In this document: positions 1 to 6,667 of the stretch, in pieces | How positions within the stretch are numbered: position 1 is the stretch's first letter | How the letters are laid out: each line of letters begins with the position of its first letter | From: Acidobacteriota bacterium | Lineage (GTDB): Bacteria; Acidobacteriota; Terriglobia; UBA7540 | Reading direction: 5' to 3' | Length of the DNA: 7,942 nt | Assembly: GCA_021784615.1 (NCBI GenBank) | Contig: JAJYHU010000293.1 | Span: 1-7,942 of the forward strand | Notes under the pieces: generated by a model | Seen by the model: the letters and a program-made list of their open reading frames with translations, nothing else | Told to the model about the DNA's origin: nothing | The model's database searches: none | Made by a program: the position numbers and the translations under genes

Positions 1-655
1 AGAGTTTGTAATTCATTTTGTAGAAACAGCGGAAAGCCTTCGCTGCGTTCGTCAAGATTTCGGCCCACGGCGTGGCCTGCGGCCACTCTATTCGAAGCGA
101 GCCAAGCCCCTCTGAAGAATCCTCACAGGCTTCCAGCACCACATAGTTTCGAATCAGGGCGAAGAGATGGCTCTTCGAGCTCTTCATGGCTTCAATTGCT
201 TTCCGGCCTTCTTGCGACTTCGGGTACGCATTTTCCTCAAAGCAAAAGCTGCCGAGAGTCCGCAATTCCAGGAACCAAGCCCAGAATTCATCATCCATCT
301 TCTTCAAAAAGTGAGGCGCGTGGACTGAGGTTAGAAGGAAAAGCTTGCGGTCATAGCGCCCGATTTCGAACTGTACGCCCATCTTTTTGGACTTCACCCA
401 CGTGTCAATGCCGCATATCATCAGGTAGAGCTTTTCGGGGAAGTCCCAATCGTCTCTGTAGCCGCCTACCTTTGTGCAGACCTTTAGTACTGTTTCGAGG
501 ATCTTGTAGATCTCTTGAATCGTGCGTACCTCTGCGTCGTAATTTTCTCTCTCGGTAAGGTCCTCGCTCTGCCGGTCAAACCGCTGCAACGTCTCGTCCC
601 ATTCGGGGAATTTTGGCGAGAGTGATCGAATCATCTTCGTCAGCGATTTGTCCAC
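1..655 (-). CDS. Unrecognised protein, C-terminus cut by left window edge
   Basis: The minus strand is open for 218 codons from GTG at 655 to the left edge with no stop, so the 3' end lies outside the window. I chose the GTG because AGGAG (666-662) sits six bases upstream. An in-frame ATG at 712 would add 19 residues but has no clear ribosome site. The product begins MDKSLTKMIRSLSPKFPEWD. It is soluble-looking, rich in Lys, Glu, Asp and aromatics, with no signal peptide or membrane segment. Residues about 30-65 look helical and charged. A Trp/Phe-rich stretch around residues 110-135 contains DDEFWAWFLELRTLG, and four cysteines are scattered. I recognise no family or catalytic motif, so no function is proposed. 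It is divergent from gyrA. That it is coding rests on the long open frame, the protein-like composition and the good ribosome site. The opposite-strand frame at 196-558 is its shadow. Confidence 0.75.
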   Translation of the reverse strand, partial: MDKSLTKMIRSLSPKFPEWDETLQRFDRQSEDLTERENYDAEVRTIQEIYKILETVLKVCTKVGGYRDDWDFPEKLYLMICGIDTWVKSKKMGVQFEIGRYDRKLFLLTSVHAPHFLKKMDDEFWAWFLELRTLGSFCFEENAYPKSQEGRKAIEAMKSSKSHLFALIRNYVVLEACEDSSEGLGSLRIEWPQATPWAEILTNAAKAFRCFYKMNYKL

Positions 656-661
656 TGTTGT

Positions 662-666
662 CTCCT
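662..666 (-). promoter_or_regulatory. Ribosome binding site deciding the GTG start at 655
   Basis: Read on the minus strand, AGGAG is followed by six bases (acaaca) and then GTG. This is a near-ideal Shine-Dalgarno match and spacing. It favours the GTG at 655 over the in-frame ATG at 712, whose upstream sequence (gagcgcgacat) contains no comparable match. Confidence 0.6.
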
Positions 667-749
667 GCCTTCGCTTGGCGTCTGGAGGATTAGCCACCCA
701 CGGGCGGCGCATATGTCGCGCTCGTTGCGATGTGTGCGACCACCGCTTT

Positions 750-771
750 ATTATCGGAATACAACCGATAA
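750..771 (-). promoter_or_regulatory. Inverted repeat overlapping a -10-like box, possible operator
   Basis: TTATCGG (751-757) and CCGATAA (765-771) form a perfect 7-base inverted repeat around a 7-base centre. On the minus strand the distal arm overlaps GATAAT (755-750), a five-of-six match to a sigma-70 -10 box, about 95 bases upstream of the GTG at 655. No good -35 hexamer lies at 16-18 bases. This arrangement suits a dimeric regulator acting on the minus-strand gene, but the promoter role is inferred from position and consensus only. Confidence 0.35.
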
Positions 772-784
772 CGGTTTATACAAC
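759..784. repeat. Pair of ATACAAC direct repeats
   Basis: ATACAAC occurs at 759-765 and 778-784, starting 19 bases apart (close to two helical turns). The first copy spans part of the centre and one arm base of the neighbouring inverted repeat. On the minus strand the units read GTTGTAT. Two units on one helix face could be regulator half-sites, but seven-base repeats can also occur by chance. Confidence 0.3.
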
Positions 785-791
785 TGAAAGC

Positions 792-844
792 GGGGGAAAG
801 CAAGGGACATTAAGTGCAGGGGCAAGACCCTGGGGGGTGGGTGG
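792..844 (+). other. G-tract cluster, possible loose G-quadruplex
   Basis: Five runs of three or more G lie on one strand at 792-796, 804-806, 819-822, 832-837 and 839-841. The loops are 7, 12, 9 and 1 bases, so the strict G3 with 1-7 loop rule is not met. CAGGG (817-821) and CCCTG (828-832) can also pair as a 5-base hairpin. This is a structural observation only. Confidence 0.3.
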
Positions 845-987
845 CCTTGGTGAACAACATCCCCACGCTGGCCTCTCGACTCAGCATGCTCTGCAATGCC
901 AACGTCGCCGCCGCCTCGCGCTCCCACGACCTAAACCGCCGGCGGTGCGCGGTCATGGCGCTCGCTCAGTTCACGCGATTTCTCATG

Positions 988-993
988 TATAAT
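988..993 (+). promoter_or_regulatory. Putative gyrA -10 box (TATAAT)
   Basis: This is a perfect TATAAT 135 bases before the gyrA start, with TG immediately upstream. It predicts a transcript start near 1000 and a leader of roughly 130 bases. The hexamer at the 17-base spacing (965-970, CTCAGT) is a poor -35. TTCACG (970-975) is better but only 12 bases away. The promoter is therefore plausible but unproven. Confidence 0.45.
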
Positions 994-1128
994 GGTGCAT
1001 GAGGAAGTGTGCGTTGCTTGAGCTGGCAGCGCAAGTAAAACCGAAGGCGCTTTGTGGAAGTGTCTGTCCCCTGCGGCGCGGAAAATTGTCCTCTTACGAC
1101 ATGAAGCAATCACAAAGGAAACCAATAC

Positions 1129-3645
1129 ATGGGTGACCAGGAACTGATCAGGCCTACGAACGAAGTGCCTGTGAACATTGAAGACGAGATGCGGAAATCG
1201 TATCTCGATTACGCCATGAGCGTGATTATTGGACGGGCGCTGCCCGACGTGCGCGACGGCTTGAAGCCGGTACATCGCCGCATTCTTTACGCGATGTACA
1301 AGGAAGGCTTGGCCTCGAACAAGCGCTATTCGAAGTGCGCTGGCGTGGTAGGCGAAGTGATCAAGAAGTACCACCCTCACGGCGATTCCGCGGTGTACGA
1401 CGCGCTGGTGCGCATGGCGCAGGATTTCAACATGCGGTATCCGCTGATTGACGGCCAGGGCAATTTCGGTTCCATTGACGGCGACCCCGCGGCGGCCTAC
1501 CGGTATACGGAATGCCGGCTGAAGCCGCTGGCCGAAAATCTACTGGCCGACATCGAAAAAGACACGGTCGAATTTGCCCCCAATTTCGACGAGGCTACCG
1601 AGGAGCCGCTCGTGTTGCCCACGCGCGTCCCCAGCTTCCTGATCAATGGTTCGGACGGCATTGCGGTGGGCATGGCGACCAAGATTCCGCCTCACAATCT
1701 TACCGAAGTCATCAATGCGACGATCCTTTTAATTGAAAAACCCACCGCGACCATCAAGGAAGTTCTGTCACTTGTTCCCGGGCCCGATTTCCCGACGGGG
1801 GCCTATATTTACGGCAGAAGCGGCATTCAAGCCGCCTACGAAACCGGCCGCGGGCAATTCACCATCCGCGCCAAGGCGTCGATTGAGCGCCCGGCCAAAG
1901 AAAAGCAGCAGATTGTCATCACCGAAATTCCCTACCAGGTCAATAAGGCCAGGGTGATCGAGCGGATCGCCTATCTTGTCCAGGACAAGAAGATCGAGGG
2001 GATCTCCGACATTCGGGATGAGTCGGACCGCGACGGAATGCGCATTGTGGTGGAACTGAAGCGCGGCGAGCAGCCGGAAGTTGTTCTGAATAACCTCTAC
2101 AAGCACACTCAATTGCAAGAGAACTTCGGAATGATCATGCTGGCGATTGTGAACGGCCAGCCGCGCGAACTGCCCCTGATCGAAGCCATCCAGTTGTTTA
2201 TCGACCACCGCGTGAACGTCGTGCGCCGCCGCACGGCCTATGACCTTCGCAAGGCTCAGGAACGCGCCCATGTTCTGGAAGGTTTCCTGAAAGCGCTCTC
2301 GCAACTGGATGCCATCATCAAGTTGATCCGGGCTTCGAAGACCCCGTCGGAAGCCCGCGAAGGTTTGATCGCTCAGTTCGAGTTCACGCAGCGCCAGGCG
2401 CAGGCCATCCTGGAAATGCAGTTGCAGCGCCTGACGGCTCTCGAGCGCGACAAGATTCAGGCGGAATACGACGAACTCCAGAAGATGATTGCCGAGTACG
2501 AAGAAATCTTAAGGGACGAGAAAGTTCTGAAGCGCGTCATCGTGAGCGAATTGAAGGAAGTTCAGAAGAGTTACGGCGACGCCCGCAGGACGGAGATTAT
2601 AGACGAGCAGGCGGAGATTAACCTGGAGGATCTGATCACCATGGAAGATGTGGTGATCACGCTTTCCCATTCAGGGTACTTGAAGCGAACGCCCGTTTCC
2701 ACGTACCGCCAGCAGGCCCGGGGCGGGAAGGGACGCCGGGGAATGAAAACGCGGGAAACGGATTTTGTCGAAGGCCTCTTCATTGCCTCCACCCACAGTT
2801 ACATTCTGGTTTTTACCAATACCGGCAGAGTGTATTGGCTTAAAGTGTATGAAATTCCCGACGTCGCCGCGGCGGGACGCGGAAAGCATATTCTGAATCT
2901 GGTGAATCTGAACAAGGGTGAGAAAGTGGCCTCGCTGGTGACGGTGAAAGAGCTTCCCGAGGAGCGCCAGGAGATCACGGTGGAGGGCGAGAGCTATGCG
3001 GCCGAAGGGTACGTCGTGCTGGTCACCCGTAACGGCGTCATCAAGAAGACCCGCCTTCGGGACTTCTCGAACCCGATGTCGCGCGGCATCATCGCCATGA
3101 ACGTTGACGATGGCGATGAACTGATCGGAGCCAAGCAGACCACAGGCCGGGACGCCATCTTTCTGGCCACTCACGAAGGGATGGCCATTCGGTTCCGGGA
3201 AAGCGACGTCCGCGATATGGGACGCCAGGCGCGCGGCGTGCGCGCCATGGACCTTGCCAAGGGCGACTACATTGTGGGAGTCGAAGTGGTGGGCGAGAAG
3301 GACCTGATCCTCTCCGTGACCGAAAAAGGTTATGGCAAGCGCACGATGATTACGGAATACCGGCTGCAGACGCGCGCAGGCAAAGGCGTCATCAACGTGA
3401 AGACGACGGAACGCAACGGGAACGTGGTCAGTTCCCTCAGCGTGACCGAAGACTCGGAAATCATGTTGATTACCCAGCAAGGCAAGATTGCCCGGCTCGA
3501 TTCGGGGAAGATCCGGGAGTCGGGACGTTCTTCTCAGGGAGTTCGGCTGGTCAACCTCGGGGAAGACGATCAGCTTGCCGCGGCTTGCCTGATTCGGGCG
3601 GAAGACGAAAACGGGAACGGAACGCAGGGAACTCTTATCCAGTAG
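1129..3645 (+). CDS. gyrA: DNA gyrase subunit A
   Basis: GyrA is the breakage-reunion subunit of the A2B2 gyrase, which introduces negative supercoils using ATP hydrolysed by GyrB. The 838-residue product has normal length. Residues 30-50 carry the family signature (DYAMSVIIGRALPDVRDGLK). The active-site Arg125-Tyr126 lies in AAAYRYTE and corresponds to E. coli Tyr122. In the quinolone-resistance region HPHGDSAVYD (82-91), Ser87 and Asp91 match E. coli Ser83 and Asp87, the unmutated state. The GyrA box is QARGGKG (529-535), with Ala where QRRGGKG has Arg. That box and the following beta-pinwheel repeats (for example TRNGVIKKTRLRDF and TQQGKIARLDSGKI) argue for GyrA over ParC. The acidic C-terminal tail is short. 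AGGAA at 1116-1120 supports the ATG start. GyrB is not in the window. Confidence 0.96.
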   Translation: MGDQELIRPTNEVPVNIEDEMRKSYLDYAMSVIIGRALPDVRDGLKPVHRRILYAMYKEGLASNKRYSKCAGVVGEVIKKYHPHGDSAVYDALVRMAQDFNMRYPLIDGQGNFGSIDGDPAAAYRYTECRLKPLAENLLADIEKDTVEFAPNFDEATEEPLVLPTRVPSFLINGSDGIAVGMATKIPPHNLTEVINATILLIEKPTATIKEVLSLVPGPDFPTGAYIYGRSGIQAAYETGRGQFTIRAKASIERPAKEKQQIVITEIPYQVNKARVIERIAYLVQDKKIEGISDIRDESDRDGMRIVVELKRGEQPEVVLNNLYKHTQLQENFGMIMLAIVNGQPRELPLIEAIQLFIDHRVNVVRRRTAYDLRKAQERAHVLEGFLKALSQLDAIIKLIRASKTPSEAREGLIAQFEFTQRQAQAILEMQLQRLTALERDKIQAEYDELQKMIAEYEEILRDEKVLKRVIVSELKEVQKSYGDARRTEIIDEQAEINLEDLITMEDVVITLSHSGYLKRTPVSTYRQQARGGKGRRGMKTRETDFVEGLFIASTHSYILVFTNTGRVYWLKVYEIPDVAAAGRGKHILNLVNLNKGEKVASLVTVKELPEERQEITVEGESYAAEGYVVLVTRNGVIKKTRLRDFSNPMSRGIIAMNVDDGDELIGAKQTTGRDAIFLATHEGMAIRFRESDVRDMGRQARGVRAMDLAKGDYIVGVEVVGEKDLILSVTEKGYGKRTMITEYRLQTRAGKGVINVKTTERNGNVVSSLSVTEDSEIMLITQQGKIARLDSGKIRESGRSSQGVRLVNLGEDDQLAAACLIRAEDENGNGTQGTLIQ

Positions 3646-3649
3646 GTCG

Positions 3650-3667
3650 GCCGCGGTTTGCCGCGGC
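3650..3667 (+). terminator. GC-rich hairpin just after gyrA, weak terminator candidate
   Basis: GCCGCGG (3650-3656), loop TTTG and CCGCGGC (3661-3667) form a perfect 7-base, very GC-rich stem starting four bases after the gyrA stop. No T-run follows (tcctgccagtttgg), so it is not a classical intrinsic terminator. It could act as an attenuator or RNA 3'-end stabiliser. Confidence 0.35.
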
Positions 3668-3687
3668 TCCTGCCAGTTTGGTATCCT
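3658..3687 (+). promoter_or_regulatory. Possible sigma-70 promoter for the exported hydrolase gene
   Basis: TTGCCG (3658-3663) and TATCCT (3682-3687) are separated by 18 bases. Each matches four of six consensus bases. The predicted transcript start is near 3694, giving a leader of about 70 bases before ATG 3763. The -35 overlaps the post-gyrA hairpin. Consensus strength is only moderate. Confidence 0.3.
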
Positions 3688-3762
3688 AGTGAATCGCAGA
3701 ACGGCTCTCCGGTGCTGCCGATGTCACGACTCTCCAGAGCGGGCCGGAAGGTGGGAGATCCT

Positions 3763-6603
3763 ATGGACCGTCGGCGTTTCCTCAAGAAAGGGCTGATCTC
3801 TTGTGCTTCCGTTGAGGCATTCGGAATCAGCGGTTTTGCTCATACCCATCCTTCCGATCGATCCCCGGTAACAATCGAAAACGATTACGTAAGATATGTC
3901 GTCGGGCCGAGTGGCCGGAATCTTCACTTCATTGATAAGCGGTCGGGGAGGGACTATTGTCTTCAACACCCCGACTCATTCTTTGCCCGCGTGAAGGTTA
4001 AGGGGCACGACTACAATGCCTTCAGGGTTTCTTCCGCCGCTGGCCAAATCGCGGTTGATTTCGGCGAGGCCGGGCTTACCGCATTTTTAAAAGTCACGGT
4101 CCGAAAACACTATTTTGTATTGGAAGTCGTATCGATAAGCAGTGAGCACGTGGAAGAGTTGGTATTTCTTGACCTCCACCTTAAGCTTCAAGGCGCTCGG
4201 CAAGACCCCTTCGCGGGCTGTGCGTTAGCCCTTAATCTGAAGACGAACGTGCCTGAAATACCGGGTGTGAACCATCGCCTTACCGCCGCGTGCTATCCAA
4301 GATTCGGTTTTTCCGGAGCTAAGGTCGCGATTATCGGATGTCCACGAGCCCGCCTGCGGCCAGTGCTTAAAGAAGTGGTGCTGGCTGCGGGCCATCTGCC
4401 GCACTCCCCTCTCGGCGGGCCATGGGCGCTGGACGCCAAGATCAATCGGGGGTCTTACCTCTTCAATTTCGGGGGCATGTCGGAGCAAAAGGTAAGTGAG
4501 TGGGTGGCACTCGCCAAAAATCTGGGTTTCACGCAGATCGATATTAACGGAGGCACAGCCTTCCGGTTTGGCGATTGCCGGCCTAATCCCCAAACCTATC
4601 CGCAGGGGCTGGCCAGCCTGAAAGCGGTCATCGACAAGCTTCACCAGGCAGGCATCAAGGCAGGCCTGCACACCTACTCATTTTTCATAGACAAGAGTTG
4701 TCCCTGGGTAACACCGGTCCCCGACCCTCGACTAGCGAAAGACGCCGTTTTCACATTGGCAAAGCAATTGTCAGCGGAGGCCACAAGTGTGCCCGTGGTG
4801 GAGCCGACGGCGAAGATGTCCACTACGACAGGTTTTTTTGTTCGCAACAGCGTGACGCTTCAGATCGACGATGAACTCATTATTTATCGCGCTATTCGCA
4901 AAGAGCGGCCCTACGCCTTCTTTGACTGCGAACGGGGCGCGTTGGGAACGGTTGCGGCGGCTCACGCTCCCGGGGCAAAGGTGGGTCATCTTAAGGAATG
5001 CTTTGGGCTCTTCGTCCCGGATGCGGATTCAACCCTCCTTCCGGAAGTCGCCGGCAAGACAGCGGAAACCTTCAACGAATGCGGGTTTGACATGATATAC
5101 CTCGATGCCCTGGACGGAGAGGATGTTCTGGGCGGCGCGGAAAATGGCTGGCACTACGGCTCCAAATTTGTCTTTGAGATATGGAAGCGACTAAAGAGGC
5201 CCGCCCTGATGGAGATGAGCACGTTCCACCACCACCTGTGGTGCGTTCGCTCTCGGATGGGGGCCTGGGATCATCCGCGCAGAGGTTTTAAGAAGTTCGT
5301 TGACATCCACTGCGCTGCGAACAACGACTTGGCCCGGATATTTATGCCCGCGCAACTCGGTTGGTGGGCTGTCGAAACTTGGACCGGGCCCGAAGCGGAG
5401 CCAACCTTCGCAGACGATATCGAATACTTGTGCAGCAAGTCCCTTGCCAGGGGTGCAGGTCTCTCTCTCATGGGCATCGATCCTAAAAGCTTTCCCCAAA
5501 AGCCCGCGCTCCAACGCCTGGCGCATATTTTTAAGACTTATGAATCGCTTCGTCAGGCAAACTATTTTCCGGAGTCCATCAAGGAGAGGGTGCGAGTATC
5601 CGGCGAAGAGTTTGCCTTGATCGAGGACGGCGCCGGGAAATGGCACTTCGATCCTATCCAGTATGCCAAACACAAAGTCGAAGGACTTGATGGGTGGAGC
5701 AACCACTGGAAAACAAGGAATAAATACGGCCGGCAGCCGGTCCAACTGCGCATCGAAGCGTTAATCTCTGCGGAACCCTACGAGGCGCCGGGAAATACGA
5801 CGATCGAGGAGTTTGCCCGCCCCGCGGAGCTCAATGACCGGGAGTTTGCCGCCGGGATCACTGGTGATCTTAAAGTCTCGCCGATGCGCCGGGGCGGGGT
5901 GGAAACGGCCGCCCGTTATATCGCCACCAACAGCAATCCCTCCCGGCAAGCGAGTTGGGCGAAGATCGGCAAGATTTTTTCTCCGCCCCTGGACATCAGC
6001 ACGCGTCAAGGGCTTGGAGTGTGGGTGTATGGCGATGCCCAAGGCGAGATCCTGAACGTGCAGTTGAGAAGCCCCAAATACCTCATCAGCGGTATCGGAG
6101 AACATTATGTGACCATCGATTTCACTGGCTGGCGGTATTTTGAACTTATTGAGCCGGAGGGTGAGCGTTACTCTGACTACGTCTGGCCGTATGGTGATCC
6201 CAGTTCGATTTACCGAGAGTCGGTGAACTATAAGCACGTGGAATCCCTGGGATTGTGGGTCAATAACCTTCCGCCGCATAAGAAAGTTGCTTGTTCTCTG
6301 GGGCCCATTAAGGCTTTGCCGCTCGTCAAGACGAAACTCCGCAATCCTGCGATTAGCATCGGTCGCAGCACCATCACCTTTCCCGCGGAAATTGAAAGCG
6401 GCAGTTACCTGGAGTTCCATTCGGAATCCGATTGCAAGCTTTACTCCCCTGACGGGAAATTGATCTCCGAGATAAAGCCCAGGGGAGAAGCACCCGTTTT
6501 GGAGGAGGGAGAGAATGACGTAAGGTTCAGTTGCAAAGTCTCTCCGGAGGTCAACGCACGGGCCAAAGTCACCATTATCAGCCGCGGGTCGAGAATCGGC
6601 TAG
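3763..6603 (+). CDS. Tat-exported TIM-barrel glycoside-hydrolase-like protein
   Basis: The 946-residue product starts MDRRRFLKKG, a twin-arginine (RRxFLK) motif, then a short hydrophobic stretch with possible cleavage after Ala26, so folded export is predicted. Residues 37-215 form an N-terminal beta domain beginning TIENDYVRYVVGPSGR. A TIM-barrel-like region spans about 230-575, with strand-end motifs TQIDING (257-263), IKAGLHTYS (298-306), FDMIYLDALDGED (442-454) and LMEMST (482-487). Asp448 and Glu484 sit where alpha-retaining glycosidases place nucleophile and acid/base; this is inference. An insert at about 355-410 contains ERGALGTVAAAHAPGAKV. Residues 712-855 resemble a galactose-binding-like carbohydrate module (LGVWVYGD, YVTIDFTGWRYFEL), and 860-946 is another beta domain. 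GGGAG at 3753-3757 supports ATG 3763; the frame is open upstream to TTG 3658, but that start lies in the hairpin loop. Substrate and GH family are unknown. Polysaccharide or glycan degradation in the periplasm is likely. Confidence 0.75.
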   Translation: MDRRRFLKKGLISCASVEAFGISGFAHTHPSDRSPVTIENDYVRYVVGPSGRNLHFIDKRSGRDYCLQHPDSFFARVKVKGHDYNAFRVSSAAGQIAVDFGEAGLTAFLKVTVRKHYFVLEVVSISSEHVEELVFLDLHLKLQGARQDPFAGCALALNLKTNVPEIPGVNHRLTAACYPRFGFSGAKVAIIGCPRARLRPVLKEVVLAAGHLPHSPLGGPWALDAKINRGSYLFNFGGMSEQKVSEWVALAKNLGFTQIDINGGTAFRFGDCRPNPQTYPQGLASLKAVIDKLHQAGIKAGLHTYSFFIDKSCPWVTPVPDPRLAKDAVFTLAKQLSAEATSVPVVEPTAKMSTTTGFFVRNSVTLQIDDELIIYRAIRKERPYAFFDCERGALGTVAAAHAPGAKVGHLKECFGLFVPDADSTLLPEVAGKTAETFNECGFDMIYLDALDGEDVLGGAENGWHYGSKFVFEIWKRLKRPALMEMSTFHHHLWCVRSRMGAWDHPRRGFKKFVDIHCAANNDLARIFMPAQLGWWAVETWTGPEAEPTFADDIEYLCSKSLARGAGLSLMGIDPKSFPQKPALQRLAHIFKTYESLRQANYFPESIKERVRVSGEEFALIEDGAGKWHFDPIQYAKHKVEGLDGWSNHWKTRNKYGRQPVQLRIEALISAEPYEAPGNTTIEEFARPAELNDREFAAGITGDLKVSPMRRGGVETAARYIATNSNPSRQASWAKIGKIFSPPLDISTRQGLGVWVYGDAQGEILNVQLRSPKYLISGIGEHYVTIDFTGWRYFELIEPEGERYSDYVWPYGDPSSIYRESVNYKHVESLGLWVNNLPPHKKVACSLGPIKALPLVKTKLRNPAISIGRSTITFPAEIESGSYLEFHSESDCKLYSPDGKLISEIKPRGEAPVLEEGENDVRFSCKVSPEVNARAKVTIISRGSRIG

Positions 6604-6640
6604 CGCGCCAACGCCGTATGCGGCACCGCCAGGAATTGGA

Positions 6641-6646
6641 TATAAT
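6641..6646 (+). promoter_or_regulatory. Putative larE -10 box (TATAAT)
   Basis: A perfect TATAAT lies 38 bases after the hydrolase stop. The best -35 at 17-18 bases (TATGCG, 6617-6622) is poor. A start near 6653 would leave only about 15 bases before ATG 6668 but about 48 before TTG 6701. The 10-base palindrome GAAGGCCTTC (6651-6660) would sit at the transcript start. This suggests larE is transcribed separately from the upstream gene. Confidence 0.4.
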
Positions 6647-6667
6647 CGAAGAAGGCCTTCAGCAGGG

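Larger units (their letters stand above)
656..1128. other. Divergent intergenic region, no supported gene
   Basis: This 473-base gap separates the minus-strand gene from gyrA. It holds the inverted repeat and direct repeats at 750-784, G-tracts at 792-844, the 12-base self-complementary ACCGCCGGCGGT at 935-946, and a TATAAT box at 988-993. Short plus-strand frames starting at GTG 814 and TTG 648 have no ribosome site and low-complexity Arg/Ala-rich translations, so I do not call them genes. No tRNA-like T-loop (TTCGANTCC) and no riboswitch that I recognise is present. The stretch 845-930 holds nothing I can name. Confidence 0.6.

Noticed and set aside
196..558. Plus-strand open frame of 120 codons
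   Set aside because: It lies opposite the uninterrupted 218-codon minus-strand frame, and its Ser/Arg/Pro/Cys-rich translation looks like a shadow.
935..946. Self-complementary ACCGCCGGCGGT as an operator
   Set aside because: Short GC palindromes are common in GC-rich DNA, and it has no clear position relative to a promoter.
814..1002. 62-codon plus-strand frame starting at GTG upstream of gyrA
   Set aside because: It has no ribosome site, its translation resembles no protein I know, and it runs over the TATAAT box.
1101..1136. 11-codon upstream frame (MKQSQRKPIHG) overlapping the gyrA start in another frame
   Set aside because: It contains the gyrA ribosome site but has none of its own; it is probably chance.
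1129..3645. Topoisomerase IV ParC instead of GyrA
   Set aside because: The near-intact GyrA box and full set of beta-pinwheel repeats favour GyrA.
3658..3762. N-terminal extension of the hydrolase from TTG 3658
   Set aside because: It would start in a hairpin loop without a ribosome site and would bury the Tat signal 35 residues inside; ATG 3763 has GGGAG and an N-terminal RRxFLK.
3793..3804. Lipobox-like LISC at residues 11-14 of the hydrolase
   Set aside because: The hydrophobic stretch before the cysteine is only about four residues, too short for a lipoprotein signal.
6613..6626. GCCG-TATG-CGGC as a terminator after the hydrolase
   Set aside because: The stem is only four bases and no T-run follows.
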